From: Desulfotomaculum sp.
GTDB lineage: Bacteria > Bacillota > Desulfotomaculia > Desulfotomaculales > Nap2-2B
Reading direction: 5' to 3'
Assembly (NCBI GenBank): GCA_003513005.1
Contig: DOTD01000032.1
Coordinates: 1 to 64,000 of the forward strand
DNA: 64,000 bases
Shown here piece by piece: positions 50,648 through 59,503 of this stretch. Position 1 is the first letter of the stretch, and each line of letters opens with the position of its first letter. The notes beneath the pieces were generated by a model that was not told where the DNA came from, ran no database searches, and saw only the letters and a list, made by a program, of their open reading frames with translations. The position numbers and the translations under genes are program-made.

Positions 50648-50983
50648 GTGAAAGAAGTCACTGTCACCGTATTCGGAACTGATGCTTTTATGCCGGCATC
50701 CAGCTGCTGAGGTCCGTCCACCGGAGACGCATGTTGCGGCTCTGCGAAGACCATGCAGGAAGAAGCTGAAGCTTTAAATAAATCGCTTGTACAGAGTTTT
50801 GGCGAAGCAATCCGCTATGCCTATGTTGATGTGCTAAGCAGCGAGATGAATAATTACCCGGAGATTGCGCAAATCCTGAATCGAGTCAGACTACCCCTGA
50901 TTGTTCTTAACGGTCAACCCCGCTTCCACGGTGGGATTTCAAAAGAAGTGATCGCAGATGCAGTGGGTGATCTTGCAAAATGA
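50648..50983 (+). CDS. Thioredoxin-like small protein with candidate selenocysteine (CUGP)
   Basis: The product is 111 aa from GTG 50648 (AAGGAGG upstream). The opening KEVTVTVFGTDAFMPASSC is followed by TGA (50708-50710), then GPSTGDACCGSAKT, and a thioredoxin-like remainder with LPLIVLNGQPRFHGGIS. It resembles small YuzD/ArsD-like thiol proteins in layout. Cys-TGA-Gly-Pro is the same motif as in hgcA here. The TGA is the only interruption, and a CGCA/TGCG hairpin follows at +18. Selenocysteine is the likely reading. Confidence 0.8.
50728..50738 (+). promoter_or_regulatory. Candidate SECIS hairpin in the CUGP gene
   Basis: CGCA and TGCG flank a TGT loop 17 bases after the TGA. The stem is short, and CGTC/GACG pairing closer to the TGA is an alternative fold. 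Weak on its own. Confidence 0.35.
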
Positions 50984-51052
50984 TACCTATATGCCGATTA
51001 TTGGGCATAGCTGCACAAGTGCATATTTTAAAAAAAGGGGTGTTAATCAGAT

Positions 51053-51340
51053 ATGAGCGGTAGTGATCCTAAAGCGTCAAAAATATATAAGATAGACGTT
51101 GGCGGAGATATGATAGGATTGTCTGGAGTAGAGCAGGCTTTCCTTGAGGTAATGAAACTTGGTTTAAAGGGCGATCAGGCTGCTGAAAAAATATTGGAAA
51201 TAGTTGAGAGAACAAACTTTATTCCTGAAGGTTCGGAAAGGCAATACAAGTGGGCTCTATCTTTGGCATACAGAAACTATTTAGCTGATCCATCAACAGG
51301 AAAAAAGGCTATGGAATTTGATCAGAAACCAGCATGTTGA
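51053..51340 (+). CDS. Uncharacterised small protein in the metalloid island
   Basis: The product is 95 aa from ATG 51053 (AAAAGGGG upstream). It is acidic and helical: YKIDVGGDMIGLSGVEQAFLEVMKLGL, then KILEIVERTNFIPEGSERQYK, ending in Cys. It is on the same strand as the preceding CUGP gene (69-base gap), so probably co-transcribed. No family is recognised. Confidence 0.65.
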   Translation: MSGSDPKASKIYKIDVGGDMIGLSGVEQAFLEVMKLGLKGDQAAEKILEIVERTNFIPEGSERQYKWALSLAYRNYLADPSTGKKAMEFDQKPAC

Positions 51341-51454
51341 GACACCTGATAATATATCTCTTCTGTTTTGGTAAAACAGAATTAATTTATTAAAAGTAAA
51401 CTCCTGCGTAAATGAACTGCCTTTAGAAAATTGGTACATCAAAAGAAAAACACA

Positions 51455-51733
51455 TTAGCATTTACTCCATCTGTGGTACGGGTGCATGGATTCATACTCC
51501 CTGGTTGTTTGTTTGGTTATCTTATGCCAGGGAATGCCGATTTTTGCCCCTACAAGAGAAGCCAGGGCGCACCGTCAGAGTATGGGGTCAACTTCCGCCA
51601 GCAGTCTGTCAAAGACATCATACGGGTCGCAGGCAAGGAAATCATCTTTTGTGCCAATGCCTATTCTTTCAAGTTTGCCGGCGATTACTTTGCCGATATT
51701 GGGCAGTTCAAGAAGGCTGCTTTTATTTTTCAT
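51455..51733 (-). CDS. Cdd1/TfoX-C-like HhH protein with in-frame TGA
   Basis: ATG 51733 (SD GGAGG) encodes a helix-hairpin-helix protein (LLELPNIGKVIAGKLERIGI, DPYDVFDRLLAEVDP). Codon 53 is TGA (51575-51577). The same frame continues RCALASLVGAKIGIPWHKIT to TAA at 51455, 92 aa in all. Relatives have Cys at the TGA position (LCRC). It could be a fourth selenoprotein or a Cys-to-stop mutation. A weak GCCCT/AGGGGC hairpin follows. The role is unknown. Confidence 0.6.
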
Positions 51734-51757
51734 TTTTCCTCCGTCCACATTTGTTTA

Positions 51758-51824
51758 TGTCGACAACCCCGTCCTCCTGCCTGGTATTTGACTGGTATTT
51801 GACACAAGAGTACCGTCCCCTTGA
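51758..51824. repeat. GGGGACGG repeats, types B and A, inverted orientation
   Basis: TGTCGACAACCCCGTCCTCC (51758-51777) is a reverse-complement type B copy. TTGACACAAGAGTACCGTCC at 51800 onward is a reverse-complement type A copy, nearly identical to the repeat at 31260-31285. Confidence 0.8.
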
Positions 51825-51981
51825 TCCTTTCCGGCCCGTATTCCTCGGCAATCACCTGGATGATTGCCGCCCCAAGCTCCTTCATCAGGCTGAACAGCCA
51901 GGCCGGGCATTTTCCGGGATGTTACGGAAGGTTCGCAACGCCTGTCCGCATATAAATTCATCCTAAATCATCAAAATTCTA

Positions 51982-53052
51982 TCAGCACATACCCTTGTCC
52001 ATGTCGAAATCCCAGTATTTATCATGGATCTTTTTAACTTCGTTAATGTCGTTTTTAAACATGGAGGATACGGTTGTGGTTCTTTTAAGGCCGGTATCTT
52101 CATGGATATTAAAATTCAGTCCCGAAAGGGCGTTAAAAATTGCGGCCACCGAGACGGCTTGGCCTTCCAAATTGTATCCGCCTTCCAAAGTGGCTGTGAT
52201 ACGCCCGTCGCAGCATTTGTCCGCTATGTTCATAACGATTTTAGTCAGGTTTTCAAAGCCCAGTGAGGTTAGACGCATCGCTCCGATTGGGTCGCTGTGA
52301 TGAGAATCCTGTCCGGCGGAGATTAGAATGAACTGGGGTTTGTACTGTAAGGCGGCAGGATATAAAATTTCCTGGAAGACAGTTTCGTATTCAATATCGC
52401 CCATCCTTGCTTCAAGGGGGACATTGATTGTAAACCCTTCCCCTTCTCCCCTGCCAATGTCTTTTGTCCAACCGGTGCCGGGGTAAATCCAGCCCTGGTG
52501 GACTGAGAAGTAAAGTACTTTTGCTGTATTATAAAAGGCAGCTTCTGTCCCGTTCCCGTGGTGGACGTCCCAGTCAACAATCAGGATTCTTTCCAGGCCA
52601 TATGTTTTTTCCAGGTAGCGGGCGGCAATGGCTGCATTATTGAAAAGGCAGAAACCCATCGCCCGTTCCGGCATGGCGTGGTGGCCCGGCGGCCTGACGA
52701 GGGCAAATGTGTTCCGGAACTTACCCTCCATTACTTTGTCAACTGCGCACAGGAGTCCCCCTGCCGCCAACATGGCGGCGTCATAAGAACGCTCCGAGGT
52801 ATAAGTGTCCGGGTCCAGGTTTCCACCCCCGTTTAAACAAATCTGCCTGATGCCTTCGATGTGGGCGGGCGAGTGTACCAGGGCAATTTCTTCTACTGTG
52901 GCGGGGCGGGGAGGTATGCTTTGGATATAGTCCAGGATGCTTGTTTCTTTTAGTTTGGACATGATTTTTTCCAGGCGTTCCGGACATTCAGGATGATATA
53001 CCGTATAGTGATCAAGATAGAGCGGGTCATATACATACCCTGTTTGGCTCAA
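51982..53052 (-). CDS. Histone-deacetylase-family protein (AcuC/HDAC-like)
   Basis: This Zn-dependent amidohydrolase (356 aa) probably deacetylates protein lysines or small amines. YHPECPERLEKI, LVRPPGHHAMPERAMGFCLFNNAAI, VDWDVHHGNGTEAAFY and the late ISAGQDSHHSDPIG and LEGGYN are the class I/II HDAC motifs with the Zn ligands (Asp/His). TTG 53052 is chosen, about 10 bases after AAAGGGAG, matching the family start; a longer frame exists upstream. It is not visibly linked to neighbours. Confidence 0.9.
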   Translation of the reverse strand: MSQTGYVYDPLYLDHYTVYHPECPERLEKIMSKLKETSILDYIQSIPPRPATVEEIALVHSPAHIEGIRQICLNGGGNLDPDTYTSERSYDAAMLAAGGLLCAVDKVMEGKFRNTFALVRPPGHHAMPERAMGFCLFNNAAIAARYLEKTYGLERILIVDWDVHHGNGTEAAFYNTAKVLYFSVHQGWIYPGTGWTKDIGRGEGEGFTINVPLEARMGDIEYETVFQEILYPAALQYKPQFILISAGQDSHHSDPIGAMRLTSLGFENLTKIVMNIADKCCDGRITATLEGGYNLEGQAVSVAAIFNALSGLNFNIHEDTGLKRTTTVSSMFKNDINEVKKIHDKYWDFDMDKGMC

Positions 53053-53125
53053 ACAAAAACACTCCCTTTTTGCAATTCTATCACACGGTTTTTTACTAAA
53101 CAAGGCTGGCGCGGCCTACTTTGGT

Positions 53126-53752
53126 TTATGCCAGCAGGGCGGCTATAATGCCGACTAAAAATATCCCGTCGAACACTCCGGCGCCCCCGATGCTTAAGAC
53201 ATGGCTGCCCATGTCCCGGAACTTGTTCAGGTTAAGCAGGTCTGCTCCTGTCAGGGTCCCCCACACTCCGGCGATATAGGCTACCGGAGCGGCGTATTCA
53301 CGGGCCAGAAGGAGCGCTGCGGCTGCCGCCACCAGGGGAGGAATGAATGCCGGCAGGGAGATGCCCATGCCGGGGACCGGACGGGCCAGGGCCTTTGAAA
53401 CTATGGCAACAATTGCTGCGGCCAGGATAGTCGGTGGAAAGGGAGCCCGGTAAAGAAGATAGAAGCTGAACAGAACGGGTATGACAGCGCCTCCCAGATT
53501 GACCGCAATAACCTGTTCGCTTACCCGCGGCGGGTAATAAAAAAAATAATTTAAGGGCGGCATCCGCTCTTTGACCAGGCGCCGGGAAACGGGGATATTG
53601 ATAATTCCCCCGATCAGGGAAAGTCCGAAGAGAAAGACAGCGCCCTGCGGTGACAAACCCAGTTTGGTAAAGGAAAATGCCGCAACCTGGAAAAAGAATA
53701 TAAAGATTAGAAAAGGAAGCAGGACAAATAAAGCGAGGAATAAAACCGGCAC
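53126..53752 (-). CDS. DUF1614-family membrane protein
   Basis: The product is 208 aa with about six to seven hydrophobic segments. The characteristic central region FGLSLIGGIINIPVSRR and the Gly-rich C-terminal GTLTGADLLNL and SIGGAGVFDGIFLVG mark DUF1614. GTG 53752 follows GGGAG. It lies upstream of the HDAC-like gene on the same strand (73-base gap). Function unknown. Confidence 0.8.
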   Translation of the reverse strand: MPVLFLALFVLLPFLIFIFFFQVAAFSFTKLGLSPQGAVFLFGLSLIGGIINIPVSRRLVKERMPPLNYFFYYPPRVSEQVIAVNLGGAVIPVLFSFYLLYRAPFPPTILAAAIVAIVSKALARPVPGMGISLPAFIPPLVAAAAALLLAREYAAPVAYIAGVWGTLTGADLLNLNKFRDMGSHVLSIGGAGVFDGIFLVGIIAALLA

Positions 53753-53913
53753 AGGCAGCGCTCCCTTCTATATTCAGCAATTTAATATTATCTTAAACAG
53801 AGAAGGAAATAAAGTGAACCGTATCGAATAAAAAATTAATATTTGTGGGACGACCATGTGGTATAATTTTTTTGGCCGCGGGTCTAAAGAAAATTTTCCG
53901 GGAGGGGACAAGT

Positions 53914-54558
53914 ATGAATTTATTGATTATGGGACCGCCGGGCGCCGGCAAAGGTACACAAGCTGAAGTGCTGGTAAAAGAGCTTTCTATTACCCATATT
54001 TCCACGGGCGACATGTTCCGCAGCGCGATCAAAGAAGGAACGGAAATGGGTAAAAAGGCCAAGGAGTACATGGACCAGGGGGGACTCGTACCTGATGAAG
54101 TAGTCGTCGGCATGGTTAAGGAAAGACTGGCAATGCCAGACTGCGCCAAGGGATTTTTACTTGACGGTTTTCCGCGCACACTGCCCCAGGCGGAAGCCCT
54201 GGATGAAACTCTAAAAGCTTTAACCATTAAATTGGACGGCGTAATTAACATTGATGTGCCGCGTGAAAGGCTGATGGCCAGGCTGACCGGGCGCAGGATC
54301 TGCAAGGGCTGCGGGGCAAGCTACCATGTTCTGTTTAACCCGCCAAAAAGCGAAGGAAAGTGCAATTCCTGCGAGGGCGAGCTCTACCAGCGCAGCGACG
54401 ACAACGAAGAAGCCGTTTCCAACCGGTTGGATGTCTATGAGTCACAGACCCAGCCGCTTATTGATTACTACGTAAAAGTAAACCTGCTTAAAAATATCAA
54501 CGGTGACCAGGATATTAAGAAAGTCCTTGATGACGTCCTGGCCAGTCTCAAAGGTTAG
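53914..54558 (+). CDS. adk: Adenylate kinase
   Basis: This enzyme interconverts ATP + AMP and 2 ADP. The product is 214 aa. P-loop GPPGAGKGT (7-15), the AMP site STGDMFR, FLLDGFPRT, and the long LID with four Zn-binding Cys (CKGCGASYH ... KCNSC), as usual in Firmicutes. ATG 53914 follows GGGAGGGG; a longer frame to 53845 is not supported. It is isolated here rather than in a ribosomal-protein operon. Confidence 0.96.
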   Translation: MNLLIMGPPGAGKGTQAEVLVKELSITHISTGDMFRSAIKEGTEMGKKAKEYMDQGGLVPDEVVVGMVKERLAMPDCAKGFLLDGFPRTLPQAEALDETLKALTIKLDGVINIDVPRERLMARLTGRRICKGCGASYHVLFNPPKSEGKCNSCEGELYQRSDDNEEAVSNRLDVYESQTQPLIDYYVKVNLLKNINGDQDIKKVLDDVLASLKG

Positions 54559-54696
54559 GACTGTTCGTAAAAGTATAAATTACCAGGCAAGTTTTTAAAA
54601 CCCCGCCAATATAAATCAACTAAGAAAGAGTTGAGGGAGGTGGGGTGCAAAGAAAAACCTTGCCGCAATTTGTAGTCGATTAAACTGACAAAGTCT

Positions 54697-54726
54697 GGGG
54701 GCGCCTGTTTTGATACAGGCGTCCTC
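54697..54726. other. Strong hairpin between adk and trxB
   Basis: GGGGGCGCCTGT pairs with ACAGGCGTCCTC around TTTTGAT. There is no clear T-run after it, so it is a weak terminator candidate or an mRNA-stability element. Confidence 0.4.
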
Positions 54727-54760
54727 AATGTTTCAGACGGGCGCAAGTATCCGGTCTTTA

Positions 54761-54789
54761 TTGACGTTTAACGATATTTCTAATATGAT
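54761..54789 (+). promoter_or_regulatory. trxB promoter
   Basis: TTGACG (54761-54766) and TATGAT (54784-54789) with an exact 17-base spacer lie 45 bases before trxB. Confidence 0.75.
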
Positions 54790-54833
54790 GAAATTGTAAA
54801 AATGTGTAATCAATAACTTTAGGGGGAAGGCAA

Positions 54834-55757
54834 ATGAACGAGCGGGAACTGATTATAATAGGCGGCGGGCCTGCCGGTCTTGCGGCCGGATTGTACGCGG
54901 CGAGGGCAAAAATCGATGTGCTGATGCTGGAGCGGGCAATGCCGGGCGGACTTGCGGCCAATACGGAGTTTATAGAAAATTACCCCGGTTTTGCAGAAGG
55001 GATCGACGGCGCCGCACTGACAGCCCAGATGGAGGCCCAGGCAAAACGTTTCGGATTGGAAATTATCGGCGCCGATGTCATGGGCCTGACTTTTCAGGAC
55101 GGAAAGTTTACCGTCAAAACTGACGAAGAGGAGCTGTTCAGCCACTGTGTCATTCTAGCCACCGGGTCGCAGCCGCAGATGCTGGGTGTCCCGGGCGAGG
55201 AAAAATTAAGGGGACGCGGGGTTTCTTACTGCGCTACCTGTGACGGGGCCTTTTTCCGCGGCAAGGAAGTAGCCGTAATCGGCGGCGGCGACGCCGCTGT
55301 TGGAGAAGCTGTCTTTCTGACCAGGTTTGCCAGCGGAGTGAACATAATCCATCGGCGCGGCGAATTGAGGGCAACCAAGGTTGAACAGCAGAGAGCCATG
55401 CAGAACGAGAAAATCAAATTTGTCTTGTTTAACACCGTACAAGAAATTATAGGGCAGGAAGAAGTGGAAGGTGTCGTACTCAAAGATACCCGTACAGAGG
55501 CCACTCAGAAGATGGATGTAAACGGTGTTTTTATTTATGTAGGCCAAAAACCCGATTCACAGCTGGTCAGAGAAATGGCCGAACTGGACAATAACGGGTT
55601 CATAATCACGGATGACAGTATGCGGACGAGGCAGCCGGGCCTTTTTGCGGCGGGGGACGTGCGCCAGAAGCTGTTGAGGCAGGTAGTCACGGCAGTGGCT
55701 GACGGGGCAATCGCAGCAGTGGCGGCAGGGAAATATCTCGAGGAGATCGGGAAATAA
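54834..55757 (+). CDS. trxB: Thioredoxin reductase
   Basis: This FAD/NADPH flavoenzyme reduces thioredoxin. The product is 307 aa. FAD Rossmann motif IIGGGPAGLAAG, the redox pair CATC (C133, C136), NADPH site VIGGGDAAVGEAVFL and the terminal FAADGDVR-like block GLFAAGDV are intact. It has its own promoter. It would supply electrons to the thioredoxin-like proteins encoded at 45-51 kb, as a general cellular function. Confidence 0.94.
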   Translation: MNERELIIIGGGPAGLAAGLYAARAKIDVLMLERAMPGGLAANTEFIENYPGFAEGIDGAALTAQMEAQAKRFGLEIIGADVMGLTFQDGKFTVKTDEEELFSHCVILATGSQPQMLGVPGEEKLRGRGVSYCATCDGAFFRGKEVAVIGGGDAAVGEAVFLTRFASGVNIIHRRGELRATKVEQQRAMQNEKIKFVLFNTVQEIIGQEEVEGVVLKDTRTEATQKMDVNGVFIYVGQKPDSQLVREMAELDNNGFIITDDSMRTRQPGLFAAGDVRQKLLRQVVTAVADGAIAAVAAGKYLEEIGK

Positions 55758-56090
55758 AAACAGATTGGATTTAAAAAAGAAGAGCTGTATCTGAAGATAC
55801 AGCAGAGAAAGGGAGAGGAGATTAGGTTGTTATCAATTGGTTAATCTCATTATAATACAGTCAATCAAGGAAAAAAGGATTTACCGGCCAGTGGTTAAAA
55901 TTGGTCCTTAAAAGTGTATATGTCTTTTAAACGGTATGAAATGTCCTTTTATTCTGAAAAACATGGAAATGGCCGCGGCCGGAAACCGTTGATACCCGAT
56001 ATCAACCTTCTAAAGCCAAAAAAGTGCCACTCGAAGGAAATTTTTATATTTTCAATATTTTCCGTAGTGTCTATCAATATATAATACGCC
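55758..56090. other. Intergenic region with one perfect stem-loop
   Basis: GCTGTATC and GATACAGC (55784-55803, TGAA loop) form a perfect 8-bp hairpin shortly after trxB, possibly a weak terminator since no T-run follows. I see no gene in the remaining sequence. Confidence 0.45.
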
Positions 56091-56315
56091 CTACCTTCCG
56101 GGATTCAGGAAAGTTCCCATGATCTGGTTTAATACCTGGACCTCCTCCGGTTTCATAGTCTGGTCGAGGTTATCCATCATGTTTTTGATTAAATTCATCA
56201 GCGTATCCTGGTCCATCATCGACACCATCTGTTTCAACATGGACGGATCAAAATTTTGAAGCAGGCTGCGGATCAGTTCCGAGAAATTATCGATGTCAAG
56301 CGGAGTATTTGTCAT
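56091..56315 (-). CDS. Small Met-rich hypothetical protein (74 aa)
   Basis: ATG 56315 with GGGAGG about 11 bases upstream. It is acidic, helical and Met-rich (SMLKQMVSMMDQDTLMNLIKNMMDNL), with a regular hydrophobic pattern suggesting helical bundles. No family is recognised. It is divergent from dinG. Confidence 0.6.
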   Translation of the reverse strand: MTNTPLDIDNFSELIRSLLQNFDPSMLKQMVSMMDQDTLMNLIKNMMDNLDQTMKPEEVQVLNQIMGTFLNPGR

Positions 56316-56474
56316 TTGTGTTTTCGCCTCCCAAGCTATGCTTTAAATTTATTAATAGACTATTCTCTCGATAGCTTTATTGTTACTCTGAAAGATTAAT
56401 CAATCAGGCAGGATTATTTTAGAAAAACATCGAAGAAAGCTTAAATCCCCACTTTTACTTTTGGAGAATAAGAA

Positions 56475-59330
56475 ATGCTTGGCTCCTTTGTGGTCTGTGA
56501 TCTGGAAACAACGGGTCTTTCTCCCCGGCAGGATGAGATTATCGAAATAGGCATGGCGCTTGTTGAAAACGGTGAGGTCGCCGCAAGCTACCACAGTCTT
56601 GTGCGGCCTTCGCAAAAACTTCCGGTAAGTATACGCCGCCTGACCGGCGTAGACGATCAGATGCTCGCCTCCTGCCCGGAGCTGCCGGAAGTGCTGCCCC
56701 GCGCCCTGGAATTTCTTGGCGGTTATCCGCTGGTCGGACATAATGTGGGTTTTGATAAAAGTTTTCTTGAGGAAGCGGCCGGCCCGCTGAAGAATCAGTC
56801 ATACGACACGCTTGAACTGGCCCGGATCGTCCTTCCCTTTTCGCCCGGCTTCAGCCTGAGCGCTCTTTGCCGGTTCCTGGGCATTAAAAATGAAAAAGAA
56901 CACCGGTCGCTTTCCGACGTTTTGGCCACGGTCGAGCTATACGGGAAATTGGTTGAAGCCTTGAAAAGGCTCGATACAAGGGTTATTTTACAAGTTACTG
57001 CTTTTCTTTCGCAGGCAGGTTCTTCCTGGGTTAAGCCGCTGTCGGGCGCATTGAAGGATTTAACCGGCGGCGCCGCGCAGAAAGGAAACGGCGAACCGGC
57101 TGTTTGCGCAATTCCGGAATTAGGCCGTCCGGAACAGTATAATGTAAAAACAGCTCCTGCAGAAACCTCTTTCCTGCCTGAGTTCGAAGACCTTCCCTCC
57201 CTGTTTGAAGCGAAAGGGCGGCTGGCCTTAAACCTTGCGGATTACGAATACCGTCCCCAGCAGGAACAGATGGTGCGTGCGGTCAGCAGCGCGCTTTACG
57301 GGCAGAAGTATCTCTTAATGGAAGCCGGAACGGGCACGGGCAAGTCCATAGCCTATCTGATCCCGGCGCTGCACTGGGCATTAACCCGCGGCGAACGTGT
57401 GGTTGTATCGACACGGACAATAAACCTTCAGGAGCAGCTGTGGTCAAAAGACATCCCCGGCCTGCTCGGCGCCCTGTCCTGGCCTTGTAAGGCCGCGCTG
57501 GTCAAAGGCAGGTCAAACTACCTCTGCCTGCGCAGATGGTCCGGTGTCCAGGCTGCCGCAAACTCCCGCCCCGAGGAAGCGTCGTTCTACGCCCGGGTGC
57601 AGGTTTGGGCAGCGGCGACTGCCACAGGTGACAGGAGCGAACTGAATATTTCCTCATTTGAACAGGATTACTGGTCGAACATCTGCTCCGACAGCGAAAA
57701 CTGCCTGGGCATGCGCTGCCGCTGGTTCAAAGGGCAGTGTTTCGTAACCAAAGCGCACAGGGCGGCGGAGGCGGCCAACCTGATTATTACCAATCATTCA
57801 CTGCTTTTTTCCGATATCCGCATGGAAAACAAAGTATTACCCGATTATGGTCCTTTAGTGATTGACGAGGCCCACCATCTCGAGGATGCCGCCACCGAGC
57901 AACTGGGGCGCCAGATGAGTTGGACTGCCGTAAGGCGCTGGACGGGCATTGTGAGCAGGCTGCTCGCGCAGCCCGACATTCTTGTGCCCAGCGCTGATTT
58001 TGAAATATGGCGGCAAACCCGGCAGGAAGCGCGCAATGCCCTTGCGCTCCTGCTCCGTGATGCGCAGCTCTTTTTTGAGTCTGCACGCGTACTGGTTATT
58101 TCCCGGGCATCCTCCAGTAACCAGAGCACGGACCGCCGGACGTTCCGGATCAGGCGGACCGGTCTGGAAAACAAGGTTGTTTTTTTAGAAGCGGAATACT
58201 CGAATCTGGAATACCGGTTTGGAGAATTGCTGGACTATCTTCATAAACTTTCCGGTATCCTGGAGACCTGGCTGCAGGGCGGCTCCAGCGAGCTCTGGAG
58301 CGGGATGTCCGCCGAAATAAACCAGCATCTTTCCTGCGGCCGGGAACTGGCGGAGGATCTTGCCTTTATCATGTCCTGCCGGGAGAATAACTTTGTTTAC
58401 TGGGCGGAAGCGGCGGAAGAAACTTACGGCTGCTTTCTCCATGCTGTTCCGGTGCAGGTGGGTGAAATGCTGAATGAACAGCTTTTTAAATCAAAAGAGA
58501 CAGTGGTTTTTACTTCCGCAACCCTTACTGTGGGCGGTTCCTTCGAGCATTTCAAGGAACGCACGGGTTTGGACCTTGTCCCTGCAGAAAAGCTGATCGA
58601 GTTACAGGTTGATTCCCCTTTCAGCTACTCCGACCAGTCCCTGTTATGCATAGCCAGGGATATTCCTCCACCGTACGAAGTTCCCGGAGGGGATTATTTT
58701 GAAGCCCTGCTGGAAAGCCTGACGGGTTTGATCAGGGCTGTCCAGGGAAAGACACTGGTCCTTTTTACGTCACACCAGGCACTCCGGGAGGTGCACCGGA
58801 GGCTGAGAGATTTCTGCGAACAGGAAAATCTCTACTTGCTCGCGCATAACATCGACGGGGGCCGTACCCGCCTGGTCGAGGAATTCCGCAAGAGCGACCG
58901 CGCCGTTCTGCTGGGAGCGTCCAGTTTCTGGGAAGGGATAGACATACCCGGTGAAGCCCTTTCCTGCGTGGTCATCGTCAAACTGCCTTTTTGGGCGCCG
59001 GGAATACCTGTCATTGAAGCCCGGCTTGAAGAACTCGCCGGCAGGGGTAAGGACGGCTTTTTGCACTACAGCCTGCCCCAGGCCGTAATCAAATTCAAGC
59101 AGGGTTTCGGCCGGCTGATCAGGACCATGCGCGACAGGGGCGTTGTGGTGGTTTTAGACCCGCGCCTTTTAAGCAAAAGATACGGGCGGCATTTTTTAAT
59201 TTCACTGCCGGTTAAAACGCACTTCCGGGGGGATACCTGGATGATTAAGGATAAAGTCGCCCAATGGTTAAATTATCCTGCCGCTCATCCCGGAATACAG
59301 GAGCCAAAAGATGTCACATTCGATGCCTGA
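56475..59330 (+). CDS. dinG: DnaQ-like exonuclease fused to DinG-type helicase
   Basis: The product is 951 aa. N-terminal DEDDh exonuclease (about 5-165): VCDLETTGL, GHNVGFDKSFL, EHRSLSDVLA. C-terminal XPD/DinG-like superfamily 2 helicase: Walker A EAGTGTGKSIAYLIP, VIDEAHHLED, and the late motif ASSFWEGIDIPGEAL with QGFGRLIRT. Cys residues between (CLRRW, CLGMRC, CFVTK) could hold a 4Fe-4S cluster as in DinG, but the usual four-Cys spacing is not certain. This Exo-DinG fusion is common in Firmicutes. ATG 56475 follows GGAGAA. Confidence 0.92.
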   Translation: MLGSFVVCDLETTGLSPRQDEIIEIGMALVENGEVAASYHSLVRPSQKLPVSIRRLTGVDDQMLASCPELPEVLPRALEFLGGYPLVGHNVGFDKSFLEEAAGPLKNQSYDTLELARIVLPFSPGFSLSALCRFLGIKNEKEHRSLSDVLATVELYGKLVEALKRLDTRVILQVTAFLSQAGSSWVKPLSGALKDLTGGAAQKGNGEPAVCAIPELGRPEQYNVKTAPAETSFLPEFEDLPSLFEAKGRLALNLADYEYRPQQEQMVRAVSSALYGQKYLLMEAGTGTGKSIAYLIPALHWALTRGERVVVSTRTINLQEQLWSKDIPGLLGALSWPCKAALVKGRSNYLCLRRWSGVQAAANSRPEEASFYARVQVWAAATATGDRSELNISSFEQDYWSNICSDSENCLGMRCRWFKGQCFVTKAHRAAEAANLIITNHSLLFSDIRMENKVLPDYGPLVIDEAHHLEDAATEQLGRQMSWTAVRRWTGIVSRLLAQPDILVPSADFEIWRQTRQEARNALALLLRDAQLFFESARVLVISRASSSNQSTDRRTFRIRRTGLENKVVFLEAEYSNLEYRFGELLDYLHKLSGILETWLQGGSSELWSGMSAEINQHLSCGRELAEDLAFIMSCRENNFVYWAEAAEETYGCFLHAVPVQVGEMLNEQLFKSKETVVFTSATLTVGGSFEHFKERTGLDLVPAEKLIELQVDSPFSYSDQSLLCIARDIPPPYEVPGGDYFEALLESLTGLIRAVQGKTLVLFTSHQALREVHRRLRDFCEQENLYLLAHNIDGGRTRLVEEFRKSDRAVLLGASSFWEGIDIPGEALSCVVIVKLPFWAPGIPVIEARLEELAGRGKDGFLHYSLPQAVIKFKQGFGRLIRTMRDRGVVVVLDPRLLSKRYGRHFLISLPVKTHFRGDTWMIKDKVAQWLNYPAAHPGIQEPKDVTFDA

Positions 59331-59373
59331 CCGTAATAGAATATTAAAAGAATAACCTTAAGGGGTGAGAGAA

Positions 59374-59442
59374 TTGCGCGTTTATTTTATAAAGCTGCCC
59401 TTTTTTATAAGGAATTTTTTATTGAGACTGCAAAATAGATAA
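59374..59442 (+). CDS. spoVM: Stage V sporulation protein M (SpoVM)
   Basis: The product is a 22-aa peptide, MRVYFIKLPFFIRNFLLRL plus a short tail, beginning at TTG 59374 with AAGGGGTGAG upstream. It aligns with the 26-aa Bacillus SpoVM, keeping the Lys7-Leu8-Pro9 bend and the following amphipathic helix that senses forespore membrane curvature and anchors the spore coat base. It is followed by a terminator. It indicates an endospore-forming host. Confidence 0.85.
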   Translation: MRVYFIKLPFFIRNFLLRLQNR

Positions 59443-59456
59443 TCGTGAACATCCTG

Positions 59457-59481
59457 GCAGGGAATCCCTGCTCTTTTTTTT
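59457..59481 (+). terminator. Intrinsic terminator after spoVM
   Basis: GCAGGG and CCCTGC with an AAT loop are followed within two bases by TTTTTTTTT. Confidence 0.9.
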
Positions 59482-59503
59482 GCAAGTGAATAAGGCCGCA
59501 TTA

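Noticed and set aside
53845..53913. N-terminal extension of adenylate kinase
   Set aside because: Adenylate kinase starts just before the P-loop; ATG 53914 has a strong SD.
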